Assembly (NCBI RefSeq): GCF_047425875.1
Contig: NZ_CP179727.1
Span: forward strand, 1,674,001-1,738,000
Origin: Macrococcoides animalis
GTDB taxonomy: Bacteria; Bacillota; Bacilli; Staphylococcales; Staphylococcaceae
Length of the DNA: 64,000 nucleotides
Direction: 5' to 3'
Part shown: positions 35,835 to 44,507 of the stretch, one piece after another
Position numbering within the stretch: the stretch's first letter is position 1
Layout: every line of letters begins with the position of its first letter
Program-made: the position numbers and the translations under genes
Notes under the pieces: generated by a model
Database searches by the model: none
What the model saw: the letters and a program-made list of their open reading frames with translations, nothing else
What the model was told of the DNA's origin: nothing

Positions 35835-37199
35835 ATGAAACAAATTAACTTTAACAAGAATGACGAATTACAAGGGACAGTAGTAGATTTAACACACGAA
35901 GGAGCAGGTGTCGTTAAGATTGATGATTATCCATTTTTCGTTGAAGGCGCTTTACCAGGTGAAGACGTTACAATCAAAGTAATGAAAGTCGGTAAAAATT
36001 TTGGATTTGCTCGTCTAGTATCAATTCAAACACAAAGCCCAGACCGTGTGGCAGAGAAAGATATCGTTGGACGCCAAATTGGTACGATGACATTACAACA
36101 TCTATCATATGAAGCACAACTTAAATTCAAACAGCATTTAGTTGAAAGTGCGTTTGAACGTTTAGGGAAATTTAAAAATATTAAAGTTGCTGAAACAATT
36201 GGCATGGAAGTACCTTACGAATATCGTAATAAAGCGCAAATTCCAGTAAGATCAGTGAACGGTATGCTTGAAACAGGATTCTTCAGAAAGAACAGTCATC
36301 AACTAGTGCCTGTTGAGAATTTCTATATTCAACATAAAGCGATTGATGAAGCAATTGTGAAAGTAAGAGATATTTTACGTAAATATGATGTTGTACCTTA
36401 TAACGAGCGTAATCATAATGGAGAAGTACGACATATCGTTGTGAAACTTGGACATTATACGGGTCAATTAATGATTATATTAGTGACAAATAAAAAGCGT
36501 CTACAAAATATCGAATCAATTACACATGATATTGTAAATACAATTGATAACGTTGAAAGTGTTGTATTAAACTTCAATAATCAAGAAGGCAATGTGATTC
36601 TAGGCCGTAACAATACAGTATTACACGGCACACCATACTACACGGACAAGATGTTAGGTTTAGACTTTAGAGTATCACCAAACTCATTCTTCCAAGTGAA
36701 TACACCGCAAGCAGAAGAATTATATAAATTAGCATTAGAGGCGGCTGATTTGAACGGTACTGAAACAGTGTTGGATGCGTATTGTGGTATCGGTACAATC
36801 TCTTTAGCATTAGCGAAACAAGCGAAACAAGTTTACGCGATGGAAATCGTCCATGAATCAATTAAGATGGCGAAACAAAATGCGAAAATGAATGGCATTG
36901 AAAATGTACGTTTTGAAACGGGTGCAGCAGATGAAATCTTACCGAAGTGGAGCGAAGAAGGCGTTAAGTTTGATGTTGCTTTAGTCGATCCACCACGTAA
37001 AGGATTAGACGATGAGTTTATTCAAACGTTAATTGCGCAAAATCCTAAAAAGATTGTTTACGTGAGTTGTAACCCATCAACATGTGCCCGTGACTGTCGT
37101 AAATTTGCAGATGCAGGTTACAAGATTGAAACAGTAAAACCAGTCGATATGTTCCCTCAAACAGCACATACCGAGGTCGTAGTTAGACTTACGAAGTAA
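35835..37199 (+). CDS. RlmCD/RumA-type 23S rRNA uracil-C5 methyltransferase lacking Fe-S cysteines
   Basis: TRAM domain (about 1-60), then a class I AdoMet domain with LDAYCGIGTISLALA, ALVDPPRKGLDD and the catalytic-Cys motif VSCNPSTCARDCRKF. The region that normally carries Cx5CGGCxLQH reads AEKDIVGRQIGTMTLQHLSYE, with no cysteines. The 4Fe-4S cluster should therefore be absent although the catalytic parts are intact. It is 454 aa. A paralog that keeps the cysteines begins at 63369. Its target uridine cannot be told from sequence. Confidence 0.9.
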   Translation: MKQINFNKNDELQGTVVDLTHEGAGVVKIDDYPFFVEGALPGEDVTIKVMKVGKNFGFARLVSIQTQSPDRVAEKDIVGRQIGTMTLQHLSYEAQLKFKQHLVESAFERLGKFKNIKVAETIGMEVPYEYRNKAQIPVRSVNGMLETGFFRKNSHQLVPVENFYIQHKAIDEAIVKVRDILRKYDVVPYNERNHNGEVRHIVVKLGHYTGQLMIILVTNKKRLQNIESITHDIVNTIDNVESVVLNFNNQEGNVILGRNNTVLHGTPYYTDKMLGLDFRVSPNSFFQVNTPQAEELYKLALEAADLNGTETVLDAYCGIGTISLALAKQAKQVYAMEIVHESIKMAKQNAKMNGIENVRFETGAADEILPKWSEEGVKFDVALVDPPRKGLDDEFIQTLIAQNPKKIVYVSCNPSTCARDCRKFADAGYKIETVKPVDMFPQTAHTEVVVRLTK

Positions 37200-37212
37200 T
37201 TGAATATACAAT

Positions 37213-37245
37213 AAAAAGCCTTGGCAACAAGGCTTTTTATTTTTG
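37213..37245 (+). terminator. Terminator after the RumA-type gene
   Basis: AAAAAGCCTTG / CAAGGCTTTTT with a four-base loop and a T run. Confidence 0.92.
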
Positions 37246-37286
37246 GGATTTTATAGAACATTACTATAAATATTGCAATCCGATAA

Positions 37287-37724
37287 TTAATGGGCTAAGT
37301 CGTAAATTTCCTTGATATCCTCAGGTAGACAATTAGGAATCATCGTATTTAATTTTTCTTCATTGCCATCTTGAATGGCTTGTTCATAATACCAACTTTT
37401 GAATTTAAGCATGGCAAGGTGCTTTTCGAGTTTCTTTATTTCATTTTCTAAACGAATTTTATTATCATCAAAAAGTTGCTTTCTTTGAGGATATGTAGAA
37501 GATCCATCTTCACACCACTGCATAAATTGCTTTATATCTTTAATTTCTAAGCCTGAATGCTTTAAACACTCAATTACATTTAATCCTTCAATTTCAACAG
37601 CACTAAATTTTCTGATACCATTCGATCTTTCGAGTGTAGGAAAAAGTCCTTCTTTATCATAATAACGTAGCGTAGATATCGGCAAATTATACATTTTTGA
37701 TACTTGTCCTATTGTATACAACAT
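37287..37724 (-). CDS. MerR-family regulator, AdhR-like
   Basis: A 145-residue regulator: winged HTH (YTIGQVSKMYNLPISTLRYYDKEGLFP), then a coiled dimerisation helix. The stretch VIECLKHSGLEIKDIKQFMQWCEDG resembles B. subtilis AdhR. Its Cys53 falls at the position of AdhR Cys52, which senses formaldehyde and methylglyoxal. ATG 37724 is chosen because GGAGG lies 6 bases upstream. It is divergent from the hydrolase gene, with a MerR-type promoter between. Thiol-based sensing is inferred. Confidence 0.82.
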   Translation of the reverse strand: MLYTIGQVSKMYNLPISTLRYYDKEGLFPTLERSNGIRKFSAVEIEGLNVIECLKHSGLEIKDIKQFMQWCEDGSSTYPQRKQLFDDNKIRLENEIKKLEKHLAMLKFKSWYYEQAIQDGNEEKLNTMIPNCLPEDIKEIYDLAH

Positions 37725-37741
37725 AAATTCCTCCAAAACAG

Positions 37742-37772
37742 TTGACCTAAAGTTAGGTTTAGGTTTTAGAAT
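37742..37772 (+). promoter_or_regulatory. MerR-type promoter with 19-base spacer and operator
   Basis: -35 TTGACC (37742-37747), 19-base spacer, -10 TAGAAT (37767-37772): the elongated spacer typical of MerR-activated promoters. The spacer region holds a perfect inverted repeat CCTAAA-N6-TTTAGG (37746-37763). It faces the alpha/beta hydrolase gene. Confidence 0.75.
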
Positions 37773-37773
37773 G

Positions 37774-37802
37774 ATTGTATCATAACAAAATTAGAAAGTT
37801 AA
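37774..37802 (-). promoter_or_regulatory. Possible promoter of the merR-like gene
   Basis: Minus strand: TTAACT (37802-37797), 17-base spacer, TACAAT (37779-37774). Transcription would begin beside the operator, which allows autoregulation. Confidence 0.4.
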
Positions 37803-37818
37803 TACTAGGAGGATTAAT

Positions 37819-38811
37819 ATGCAAAATACAAAATTAACATTAACGAACGAGTGGGATAAAGTATTTAAAAAGAGTGATTTAATCACGCATCGCAAAGTAA
37901 CATTTACAAATCGTTATGGTATTGAACTTGCTGCAGATTTGTTTATGCCAAATCAATTTGAAGGGAAATTACCAGCGATTGCAGTATCTGGCCCATTTGG
38001 TGCTGTAAAAGAACAGTCAAGTGGTCTTTATGCGCAAATTATGGCAGAGAGAGGATATTTAACAATAGCGTTTGATCCATCATTTACCGGAGAAAGTGGT
38101 GGTCAGCCAAGATATATGGCGTCACCTGACATCAATACAGAAGATTTTCAAGCGGCAGTTGATTTCTTATCTATTCAAGAAAATGTAGATGCTGAAAGAA
38201 TTGGAATCATTGGTATATGTGGTTTTGGAGGCATGGCACTCAATGCGGCTAGTATTGATACAAGAGTTAAAGCAACGTTAGTTTCTACTATGTATGATAT
38301 GACAAGAGTCAATGCAAATGGATATTTTGATTCAGAGGATAGTGAAGAAGCAAGATATCAAAAGAAAGTGAGTCTTAATCAAGAAAGAACAGAGAACTTC
38401 CTTAATAAACAATATAGTCGAGCGGGTGGTGTGATTGACCCACTGCCTGAAGATGCACCTGATTTTGTAAAAGACTATCATGCGTATTATAAAACTGATC
38501 GAGGATATCATGAAAGATCATTAAATTCAAATGAGGGTTGGAATATTATTGGCACAATGTCATTTATGAATCAACCTATTCTTAAATACAGTAATGAAAT
38601 ACGTAGTGCAGTGTTAATTGTCCACGGAGATAATGCACACAGTTATTATTTCGGTAAGGATGCTTATCACAATATGATGGATGGAAATAAGTTCACGGAT
38701 AATAAGGCATTATTAACAATAGACGGTGCTAGTCATGTCGATTTATATGATAATTTAAATGTAATTCCATTTGATAAAATCCAAAAGTTTTTTGATAATT
38801 ATTTAATATAG
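37819..38811 (+). CDS. Alpha/beta hydrolase (dienelactone-hydrolase-like)
   Basis: A 330-residue alpha/beta hydrolase. The N-terminal strand region is VTFTNRYGIELAADLFMP and the oxyanion area is AVSGPFGAVKEQ. The nucleophile elbow is GICGFGG, with Cys at the position usually held by Ser. An HGDN strand and ASHVDLYDN with the catalytic His also fit. A Cys nucleophile is typical of dienelactone-hydrolase-like enzymes. It is controlled by the MerR-type promoter upstream, RBS taggagg. The substrate is unknown. Confidence 0.83.
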   Translation: MQNTKLTLTNEWDKVFKKSDLITHRKVTFTNRYGIELAADLFMPNQFEGKLPAIAVSGPFGAVKEQSSGLYAQIMAERGYLTIAFDPSFTGESGGQPRYMASPDINTEDFQAAVDFLSIQENVDAERIGIIGICGFGGMALNAASIDTRVKATLVSTMYDMTRVNANGYFDSEDSEEARYQKKVSLNQERTENFLNKQYSRAGGVIDPLPEDAPDFVKDYHAYYKTDRGYHERSLNSNEGWNIIGTMSFMNQPILKYSNEIRSAVLIVHGDNAHSYYFGKDAYHNMMDGNKFTDNKALLTIDGASHVDLYDNLNVIPFDKIQKFFDNYLI

Positions 38812-38814
38812 TAA

Positions 38815-39339
38815 ATGTGTATTAAAAATGTGATTGTATTTGTATTTGTTTTCGGTCTAGTTTCTATAATATCTTCATGCAATTTAAACAGTTCTCAAAG
38901 TGAACAAGAAAATAAAAATAACGAATCTCAAAAGATTTCACATAAATTATTAAAAACAGAAAATAAATTAGTAGGTGCTAATCAAATGAAATTATTTATC
39001 GGTGAAGAAGAAGTTGATGTAAATTGGGAAAAGAATGCCACAATACATGATATATATGCGGATGTACAAAAGAATGATTTAGTAATACCGATGTCTAAAT
39101 ACGGTGGATTTGAACAAGTCGGGGAATTAGGCAAAAGTTATATAGTAGATGACAAGCAAATGACAACTCAAATAGGTGATATTGTTCTTTATAATGGAGA
39201 TAATATTGTTATGTTTTATGGAGAAAATTCATGGCGTTATACTAAACTTGGAGAAATTAATCTTCCCCAAAAAGAGATCATTGATAAGTTATCTAAATCG
39301 AATTTAAAGATAAGGTTAACTTGTGAGTGGAAAAATTGA
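38815..39339 (+). CDS. Lipoprotein with cyclophilin-like domain
   Basis: A 174-residue protein: hydrophobic signal segment (IVFVFVFGLVSIISSC, Cys22 as probable lipidated residue), a polar linker, then a cyclophilin-like fold domain (MKLFIGEEEVDVNWEKN, YGGFEQVGELGKSY, GDIVLYNGDNIVMFYGENSWRYTKLGEI). It lies 3 bases after the hydrolase stop with no visible RBS, so it probably relies on coupled translation or a downstream start. Such domains often occur near flavin or redox enzymes. Confidence 0.75.
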   Translation: MCIKNVIVFVFVFGLVSIISSCNLNSSQSEQENKNNESQKISHKLLKTENKLVGANQMKLFIGEEEVDVNWEKNATIHDIYADVQKNDLVIPMSKYGGFEQVGELGKSYIVDDKQMTTQIGDIVLYNGDNIVMFYGENSWRYTKLGEINLPQKEIIDKLSKSNLKIRLTCEWKN

Positions 39340-39371
39340 AAAAGATAACTGCTATAAGATGGATAAACATA

Positions 39372-39413
39372 CCTCTAAAGTTGAATATTAAAAATTAACT
39401 TTAGGGGTTTTTC
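39372..39413 (+). terminator. Terminator after the cyclophilin-like lipoprotein gene
   Basis: CCTCTAAAGTT / AACTTTAGGGG stem with a 14-base loop and TTTTTC. Confidence 0.8.
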
Positions 39414-39542
39414 TAATTGATAATCAAAGTGAATATTTAAAAATTTTATAGGACATTTGTACAAGTAATGTAAATTGATTTTTATTCAATCAGGCTTTAT
39501 GATGTAGCTACTAAATAATATGTGACTCATAAAGGAGAACTT

Positions 39543-40874
39543 ATGACGAAGAAAAATCAAATGTTGTTAGGTTTAGGATTTACAGGTACGTTTGGTGCGA
39601 ACGGCAAAGCTTGGATGAGTGAAGAAGTTAATGTTAGTACGTATCCAGATATTGATGCAGATATTCGTTATGCACAAATGGCTGAGAAGGGTAGATTCCA
39701 ATTTATATTTATTGGTGATTTTCCTGGTGCAGTACCTAATGATAATCGTGAAGTGCCAGGTATGACGTTAGAACCGATTATTACATCGACTGCAATTTTA
39801 AGAGAAACAAAGCATATTGGTATCGCGAACACAGTTCATACACAATGGAATAATCCTTATACTGTTGCACGACAGTTTAAAGGGTTAGATTTAATGAGTG
39901 GTGGACGTATTGCGTGGAATGCTGTAACGGGTTCTAGCCCTCAAGTAGCTGAAAATTTTGGTGTTACTTTAATGGACAGACAAGCGCGTTACGAAAGTCA
40001 TTATGAATTCGTTGAAATGGTACAACATTTCTGGGGGACTTGGGGGAAAGACGCGTTAAAAGCAGACAAAGAAAAAGGAATCTTTGCTGATTATAATCAA
40101 GTTAAAAAAGTATATTTAAATGGGAAATATCATCAAGCGAATGGTGCATTACCGATGCCACCATCTCCTCAAGGTCAACCTGTAATCTTCCATTCTGGTG
40201 GTTCTCCAGCAAGTATTGCATTTGCAGGTCGTTATGCTAATGCAATGATTGGTGAAGTATGGACGATTGAACAAGGGATTGAAACACGTAATGCGCTACG
40301 TCAATCAGCAATAGATGCAGGTAGAAATCCTGATGAGATTAAATTTATTGCTGGATTAATGCCGGTTGTAGCAGATAATAAACGAGAAGCGCTTGATCGT
40401 CATGCAAAATTTATGGATGAAAGCTTAGTTTATCAACGAGTACAACACATTAGTATGGTGTTAGGTATTCGATTATCACCAGCAGATTTAGAAAAACCAA
40501 TTGCTCCACAACTTTTAGATAGAGTAGAGATTGATGCATACTCAGATCCTCGGGTTGAAATTGTATTGAAAGTTGCAAGAGAAGGTTGGACGTTACGCGA
40601 TATTATTTATCATTCAGTTATTGACTTTCATCCCGTAACTTTAGGAGATGCGAAAGAGACTGCAGATCACTTAACAGATTGGTTTGAAGCGGGGGCTGCA
40701 GACGGATTCTGGTTAATACCAGATATTTTCGAAACAGATTTAGAACGCTTCGTTGAGGAAGTTGTGCCTATTTTACAAGAACGTGGTGTGTATCATGAAG
40801 ATTATGAGGGCACTACTTTGAGAGAGCACTTAGGAGTGCCTGTTCAATATGGTGTAGATGAAAGATTGAAATAA
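39543..40874 (+). CDS. FMN-dependent monooxygenase, NtaA/SnaA/DszA family
   Basis: Luciferase-like TIM-barrel flavin monooxygenase of 443 residues that uses FMNH2 from a separate reductase. Family signatures are GWRHPDA-like DIDADIRYAQMAEKGRF, NPYTVARQFKGLDLMSGGRIAWNAVTGSSPQVAENFG, QGQPVIFHSGGSPAS and ADGFWLIPD. ATG 39543 follows aaaggag. It stands behind its own terminator-bounded gap, separate from the hydrolase operon. The substrate (chelator, sulfur or aromatic compound) cannot be read. Confidence 0.88.
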   Translation: MTKKNQMLLGLGFTGTFGANGKAWMSEEVNVSTYPDIDADIRYAQMAEKGRFQFIFIGDFPGAVPNDNREVPGMTLEPIITSTAILRETKHIGIANTVHTQWNNPYTVARQFKGLDLMSGGRIAWNAVTGSSPQVAENFGVTLMDRQARYESHYEFVEMVQHFWGTWGKDALKADKEKGIFADYNQVKKVYLNGKYHQANGALPMPPSPQGQPVIFHSGGSPASIAFAGRYANAMIGEVWTIEQGIETRNALRQSAIDAGRNPDEIKFIAGLMPVVADNKREALDRHAKFMDESLVYQRVQHISMVLGIRLSPADLEKPIAPQLLDRVEIDAYSDPRVEIVLKVAREGWTLRDIIYHSVIDFHPVTLGDAKETADHLTDWFEAGAADGFWLIPDIFETDLERFVEEVVPILQERGVYHEDYEGTTLREHLGVPVQYGVDERLK

Positions 40875-40888
40875 TATAATTTTTGGAG

Positions 40889-40918
40889 CACAGATCTTAT
40901 AGAGGTCTGTGTTTTTTT
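40889..40918 (+). terminator. Terminator after the FMN monooxygenase gene
   Basis: CACAGATC / GGTCTGTG stem followed by seven T residues. Confidence 0.85.
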
Positions 40919-41022
40919 ATAGGAAATACGCCCACTCTATCTTTAGTAAGATATCAGTTCATTATCTTCTCTCTCACTTTTCATATATAATAAAGATAAC
41001 TGTAAAAAGAAGAAGTGATGAG

Positions 41023-42090
41023 ATGGAAAGAAGAATTATACACATTGATATGGATGCTTTTTTTGCTCAAGTTGAGCAGCGAGATAATCCAGAACTGAAA
41101 GGTAAACCTGTCATCGTCGGTGGCAAGAGTCGGAACCGTGGTGTCGTTGCAACATGTAGTTACGAGGCACGTAAATTTGGTGTGCATAGTGCCATGCCAA
41201 CTGCACGTGCACATCAATTGTGTCCAGATGGTTATTACGTGAGCCCACGGTTTGAAGTATACCGTGAAGTATCGAATCAAATTATGTCGATTTTTAAAAG
41301 CTATACTGATATTGTTCAACCTGTTTCTTTAGACGAAGCGTATTTAGATATCACACATCTGGTACGTAAAGATTTAGGTGCCAGTCAAATTGCGGCTTTT
41401 ATTAAACGTGATATTATGATAGCGACCAACCTAACATGCTCAGCTGGCGTGTCTTATAATAAATTTTTAGCGAAAATTGCTTCTGGGATGAATAAGCCTA
41501 ATGGTTTAACGGTCATTCATTATGGTAATGTTCAATCAATTTTAGATGATTTGCCAATTGGTGAATTCCCTGGTGTCGGTAAAGTAACTGAAGAAAAAAT
41601 GATGCGTTTAAAACTCACGAATGGTAAAGATTTAAGAGATAAAACCGAGCTTGAATTAATTGAGTTATTCGGTAAAAAGGGCAGTAGTTTATACGAAAAA
41701 GCACGTGGCATCGGTTCTGACATAATAAATATGGACCGAGTAAGAAAATCTATCGGTAAAGAATCAACGTTTTCTCATGATGTACAAGATGAAACATTTA
41801 TTCTTCAAACGATGCGCACGCATGCTGATAAAGTGGCCCAAAAACTCCAAGATTTAAATCAAGTAAGTGACACGATTACTGTTAAAATAAAAACAAGTGA
41901 TTTCGAATCGCATACAAAGCAGACAAAATTATTAGACTTTACGGATCAAGCGGATACCATTTATAATACAGCTGTGTTATTATATACAGACCTAAAAGGG
42001 AAATTTGACAATATACGTTTAGTTGGGGTCTCAGTAGGGAATTTAAAATATAAAGTGTATGAAAATCTAACGATATATGATTTTCTTTAG
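41023..42090 (+). CDS. dinB: DNA polymerase IV
   Basis: Y-family translesion polymerase. Catalytic carboxylates are in IHIDMDAFFAQVE and SLDEAYLDIT. Also visible are SYEARKFGVHSAMP, ATNLTCSAGVSYNKFLAKIAS and an HhH region at GEFPGVGKV. The C-terminal ENLTIYDFL is probably the beta-clamp-binding peptide. ATG 41023 (MERRIIHIDMD, 355 aa) is the family start; a longer frame from 40909 runs back into a terminator. No LexA box was recognised. Confidence 0.96.
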   Translation: MERRIIHIDMDAFFAQVEQRDNPELKGKPVIVGGKSRNRGVVATCSYEARKFGVHSAMPTARAHQLCPDGYYVSPRFEVYREVSNQIMSIFKSYTDIVQPVSLDEAYLDITHLVRKDLGASQIAAFIKRDIMIATNLTCSAGVSYNKFLAKIASGMNKPNGLTVIHYGNVQSILDDLPIGEFPGVGKVTEEKMMRLKLTNGKDLRDKTELELIELFGKKGSSLYEKARGIGSDIINMDRVRKSIGKESTFSHDVQDETFILQTMRTHADKVAQKLQDLNQVSDTITVKIKTSDFESHTKQTKLLDFTDQADTIYNTAVLLYTDLKGKFDNIRLVGVSVGNLKYKVYENLTIYDFL

Positions 42091-42105
42091 AAATGAGGAA
42101 GTATT

Positions 42106-42318
42106 ATGAAGTTTAAATTTGCAATCATTGGTATAACTGCACTTCTCATTATGATGTATATTATGGAAACAGTAGAACATGGATTTAAAGTGTTACCTCT
42201 TATCGGTATTATTTTAGTTGCAGGATTCTTATTCTGGATTGATCATAAATTAGAACGACCAGTCAACCGCCACACAATAAAGAAGAGAATTAAAGATAAT
42301 ACGACTACCAAAAGGTAG
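42106..42318 (+). CDS. Small two-segment membrane protein
   Basis: A 70-residue protein with two membrane segments (FAIIGITALLIMMYIM and VLPLIGIILVAGFLFWI) and a basic tail ending KDNTTTKR. I do not recognise the family. It follows dinB by 15 bases with RBS gaggaa. Its last codons and TAG lie inside a terminator stem. Confidence 0.7.
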   Translation: MKFKFAIIGITALLIMMYIMETVEHGFKVLPLIGIILVAGFLFWIDHKLERPVNRHTIKKRIKDNTTTKR

Positions 42319-42330
42319 TCGTATTTTTTA
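42298..42330. terminator. Terminator overlapping the end of the small membrane protein gene
   Basis: Perfect 12-base stem AATACGACTACC / GGTAGTCGTATT with an AAAA loop and a T run. It contains the TAG at 42316-42318. It may also serve the converging exonuclease gene. Confidence 0.9.
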
Positions 42331-42333
42331 TGT

Positions 42334-43236
42334 TTATTCTATAGATGCGTAAAATGCAATCAATTGCTGTAGTTTGTCATCATTTATAATGATAATCTCA
42401 TCTCCCAGTGCAATCTTATTACGCACAATACCTTCTTTTTTAGAAGGTTGATCTGTTTTTTGCCTTCCTCTAATAAAAATATCAATTGACTCTAAGTCAT
42501 CAGTAAAAATCCCTCCGTGATCAACAATATATTGAACGATGTTCTTTCTCGTTTTATGCAATGTACCCGTTATCGCAATACGTTTATTATAGAATGGGTG
42601 ACTTTTATCAATGACGTCTGATGACGGCGTTATGTTTCCGAGTTGTTGTTGATAGCGTGACATACTTTGTTTCTTGGTCGTATTATTAATGCCTTTAATA
42701 TATTTCTTGCGGCGTTTAGTTTTTAAATAATCTTCTAAACTTTCATAATGCTTTAATAATCTGACGGTAATCATCGCACATGCTTTCGCATCATTTAAAG
42801 CGTGATGATGGCCATGGAAATCTAATTTGTAATACGCCATCATATTTTTAAGACTGTAGCTATGATTTTGTATCGTATCACGTGACATAATGACTGAACA
42901 AAAGTAGGAAAGTGTTGGCATATCAAAGTGATATCGTCTAATCGAAGCGTTTAGAACTTTCATATCAAACTGAGCAAAATGTGCAACGATTGGTAAATCC
43001 CCTATAAAATCTAGCATATAGGGATAGACTGTTTCAAAAGTCGGTACATCCTGAATGTCATCAGGATGAATACCGTGAACTTGAATATTTGAATCACTAA
43101 AATATGTTTCTGGATTAACTAATGTATAGAAAGTTTCTGTCATCATATTATCGATAACTTTAACCATACCAACGCTACAGATTGAAGCTGGAGTCCCATT
43201 TGCTGTTTCAAAATCGAGTGCTATAAAAGAATTCAT
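42334..43236 (-). CDS. DEDDh exonuclease with C-terminal BRCT domain
   Basis: DnaQ-like 3'-5' exonuclease: motif I ALDFETANGTPASICSVGMV, motif II VAHFAQFDMKVL and motif III HHALNDAKACA, all with acidic residues present (about 1-165). A basic linker (KTKRRKKYIKG) leads to a BRCT domain (about 220-300: FYNKRIAITGTLHKTRKNIVQYIVDHGG). The layout resembles staphylococcal Pol III epsilon-like proteins, but it is not the replicative proofreader (PolC carries that). RBS gaggagc lies upstream. Confidence 0.88.
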   Translation of the reverse strand: MNSFIALDFETANGTPASICSVGMVKVIDNMMTETFYTLVNPETYFSDSNIQVHGIHPDDIQDVPTFETVYPYMLDFIGDLPIVAHFAQFDMKVLNASIRRYHFDMPTLSYFCSVIMSRDTIQNHSYSLKNMMAYYKLDFHGHHHALNDAKACAMITVRLLKHYESLEDYLKTKRRKKYIKGINNTTKKQSMSRYQQQLGNITPSSDVIDKSHPFYNKRIAITGTLHKTRKNIVQYIVDHGGIFTDDLESIDIFIRGRQKTDQPSKKEGIVRNKIALGDEIIIINDDKLQQLIAFYASIE

Positions 43237-43385
43237 GTAATGCTCCTCTTTACTAAATGTATGAGAAAAATAATTATATTAAAAAAATTAGGGAATAAAA
43301 ATATTAAGTATGTCTGAATATTACAACAAATTTCAAACGGAATGCAATATAAAGACAATGTTCACGATAAAAATAGGAGGAAGTC

Positions 43386-44465
43386 ATGAAGAAGATTTTA
43401 AAAATTAGTAGTGCATTTATCGGGGTAATTGTAGGAGCTGGATTCGCATCGGGTCAAGAAATCTTACAATATTTTACGAGTTTTGGTACGTTAGGGATAT
43501 TCGGAGCAATTGTTTCGACGTTGCTATTTGGGTATTTTGGGATGATTTTAGTGTGGGCTGGTAGTAAAACGAATGCGGATGACCATAAGATTGTCATCAA
43601 AAAAATCACAGATTATCCTGGTATCGGTCGTGTACTATCATGGATTATCGATATTGTGTTAATCCTTACTTTATTTAGTTTTGGAGTTGTTATGCTTGCC
43701 GGTGCAGGTTCAAACTTAGAACAACAATTTGGTATACCTTTTGTTTATGGTACAGCACTGATGGCACTCATTGTCATCAGTGCAGGGATGTTAAAAATTG
43801 ATTTTATTGTTAAAGTTATTGGATACATTACCCCATTTCTTGTCATAATGATATTAATCATTTCAATTTATTGCATCGTTTCTTTAGATACACCTTACAG
43901 CACATTAGATAAAGTTGCTACAAGTGTTGATTCACCATTTCCACATTGGATTATTGCTGGTATTAACTATGTTTCAATGAATATTGGATTAGGAGCTGCG
44001 ATGGCAATTGTTATTGGTGGTGCTGAAATAAATAGAAAAGCAGCAGCAATTGGTGGTCTGGTAGGTGGATTAGTTTTAGGAGTGCTAATCATACTAAGTC
44101 ACTTAGCAATTTTCTCTAAAATCGAAGTCGTTAAAGACTTACCACTACCTATGCTAGGTATAGTCAATGAGATTTCACCAACGCTTGGCATCGTTATGTC
44201 GATTATTATTTTTGCAATGATTTTCAATACTGCGCTGAGTATGTTCTATTCGTTTACAGCACGATTTACAATGGTTGGCACACGTAATTTCAAAATGTTT
44301 TATATTGTCTCAACACTTGCAGGCTTTGGTTTAAGTTTTGTTGGATTTACGAAACTGGTTAATAAGGTATATCCAATTCTTGGCAACTTAAACTATTTAC
44401 TCATTCTTATCATATTACTCGCACCATTGAAATTACAAATGAATAAGAAAACTAGAAATTCATAA
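43386..44465 (+). CDS. YkvI-family membrane protein, probable transporter
   Basis: A 359-residue integral membrane protein with about 10 segments, beginning ISSAFIGVIVGAGFASGQEILQYFTSFG. The GxGFASGQE motif is typical of the YkvI family, which is distantly related to LeuT-fold amino-acid transporters. Other helices include GINYVSMNIGLGAAMAIVIGGAEINR. The substrate is unknown. RBS aggagg lies 6 bases before ATG. It is a single gene with its own terminator. Confidence 0.82.
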   Translation: MKKILKISSAFIGVIVGAGFASGQEILQYFTSFGTLGIFGAIVSTLLFGYFGMILVWAGSKTNADDHKIVIKKITDYPGIGRVLSWIIDIVLILTLFSFGVVMLAGAGSNLEQQFGIPFVYGTALMALIVISAGMLKIDFIVKVIGYITPFLVIMILIISIYCIVSLDTPYSTLDKVATSVDSPFPHWIIAGINYVSMNIGLGAAMAIVIGGAEINRKAAAIGGLVGGLVLGVLIILSHLAIFSKIEVVKDLPLPMLGIVNEISPTLGIVMSIIIFAMIFNTALSMFYSFTARFTMVGTRNFKMFYIVSTLAGFGLSFVGFTKLVNKVYPILGNLNYLLILIILLAPLKLQMNKKTRNS

Positions 44466-44507
44466 AAAAACAATCGTAATGAGTGCGCTCATTACGATTG
44501 TTTTTTA
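44464..44507. terminator. Bidirectional terminator between the ykvI-like gene and the feo operon
   Basis: Perfect stem AAAAAACAATCGTAATGAG / CTCATTACGATTGTTTTTT with a TGCG loop; it works for both converging transcripts. Confidence 0.94.
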
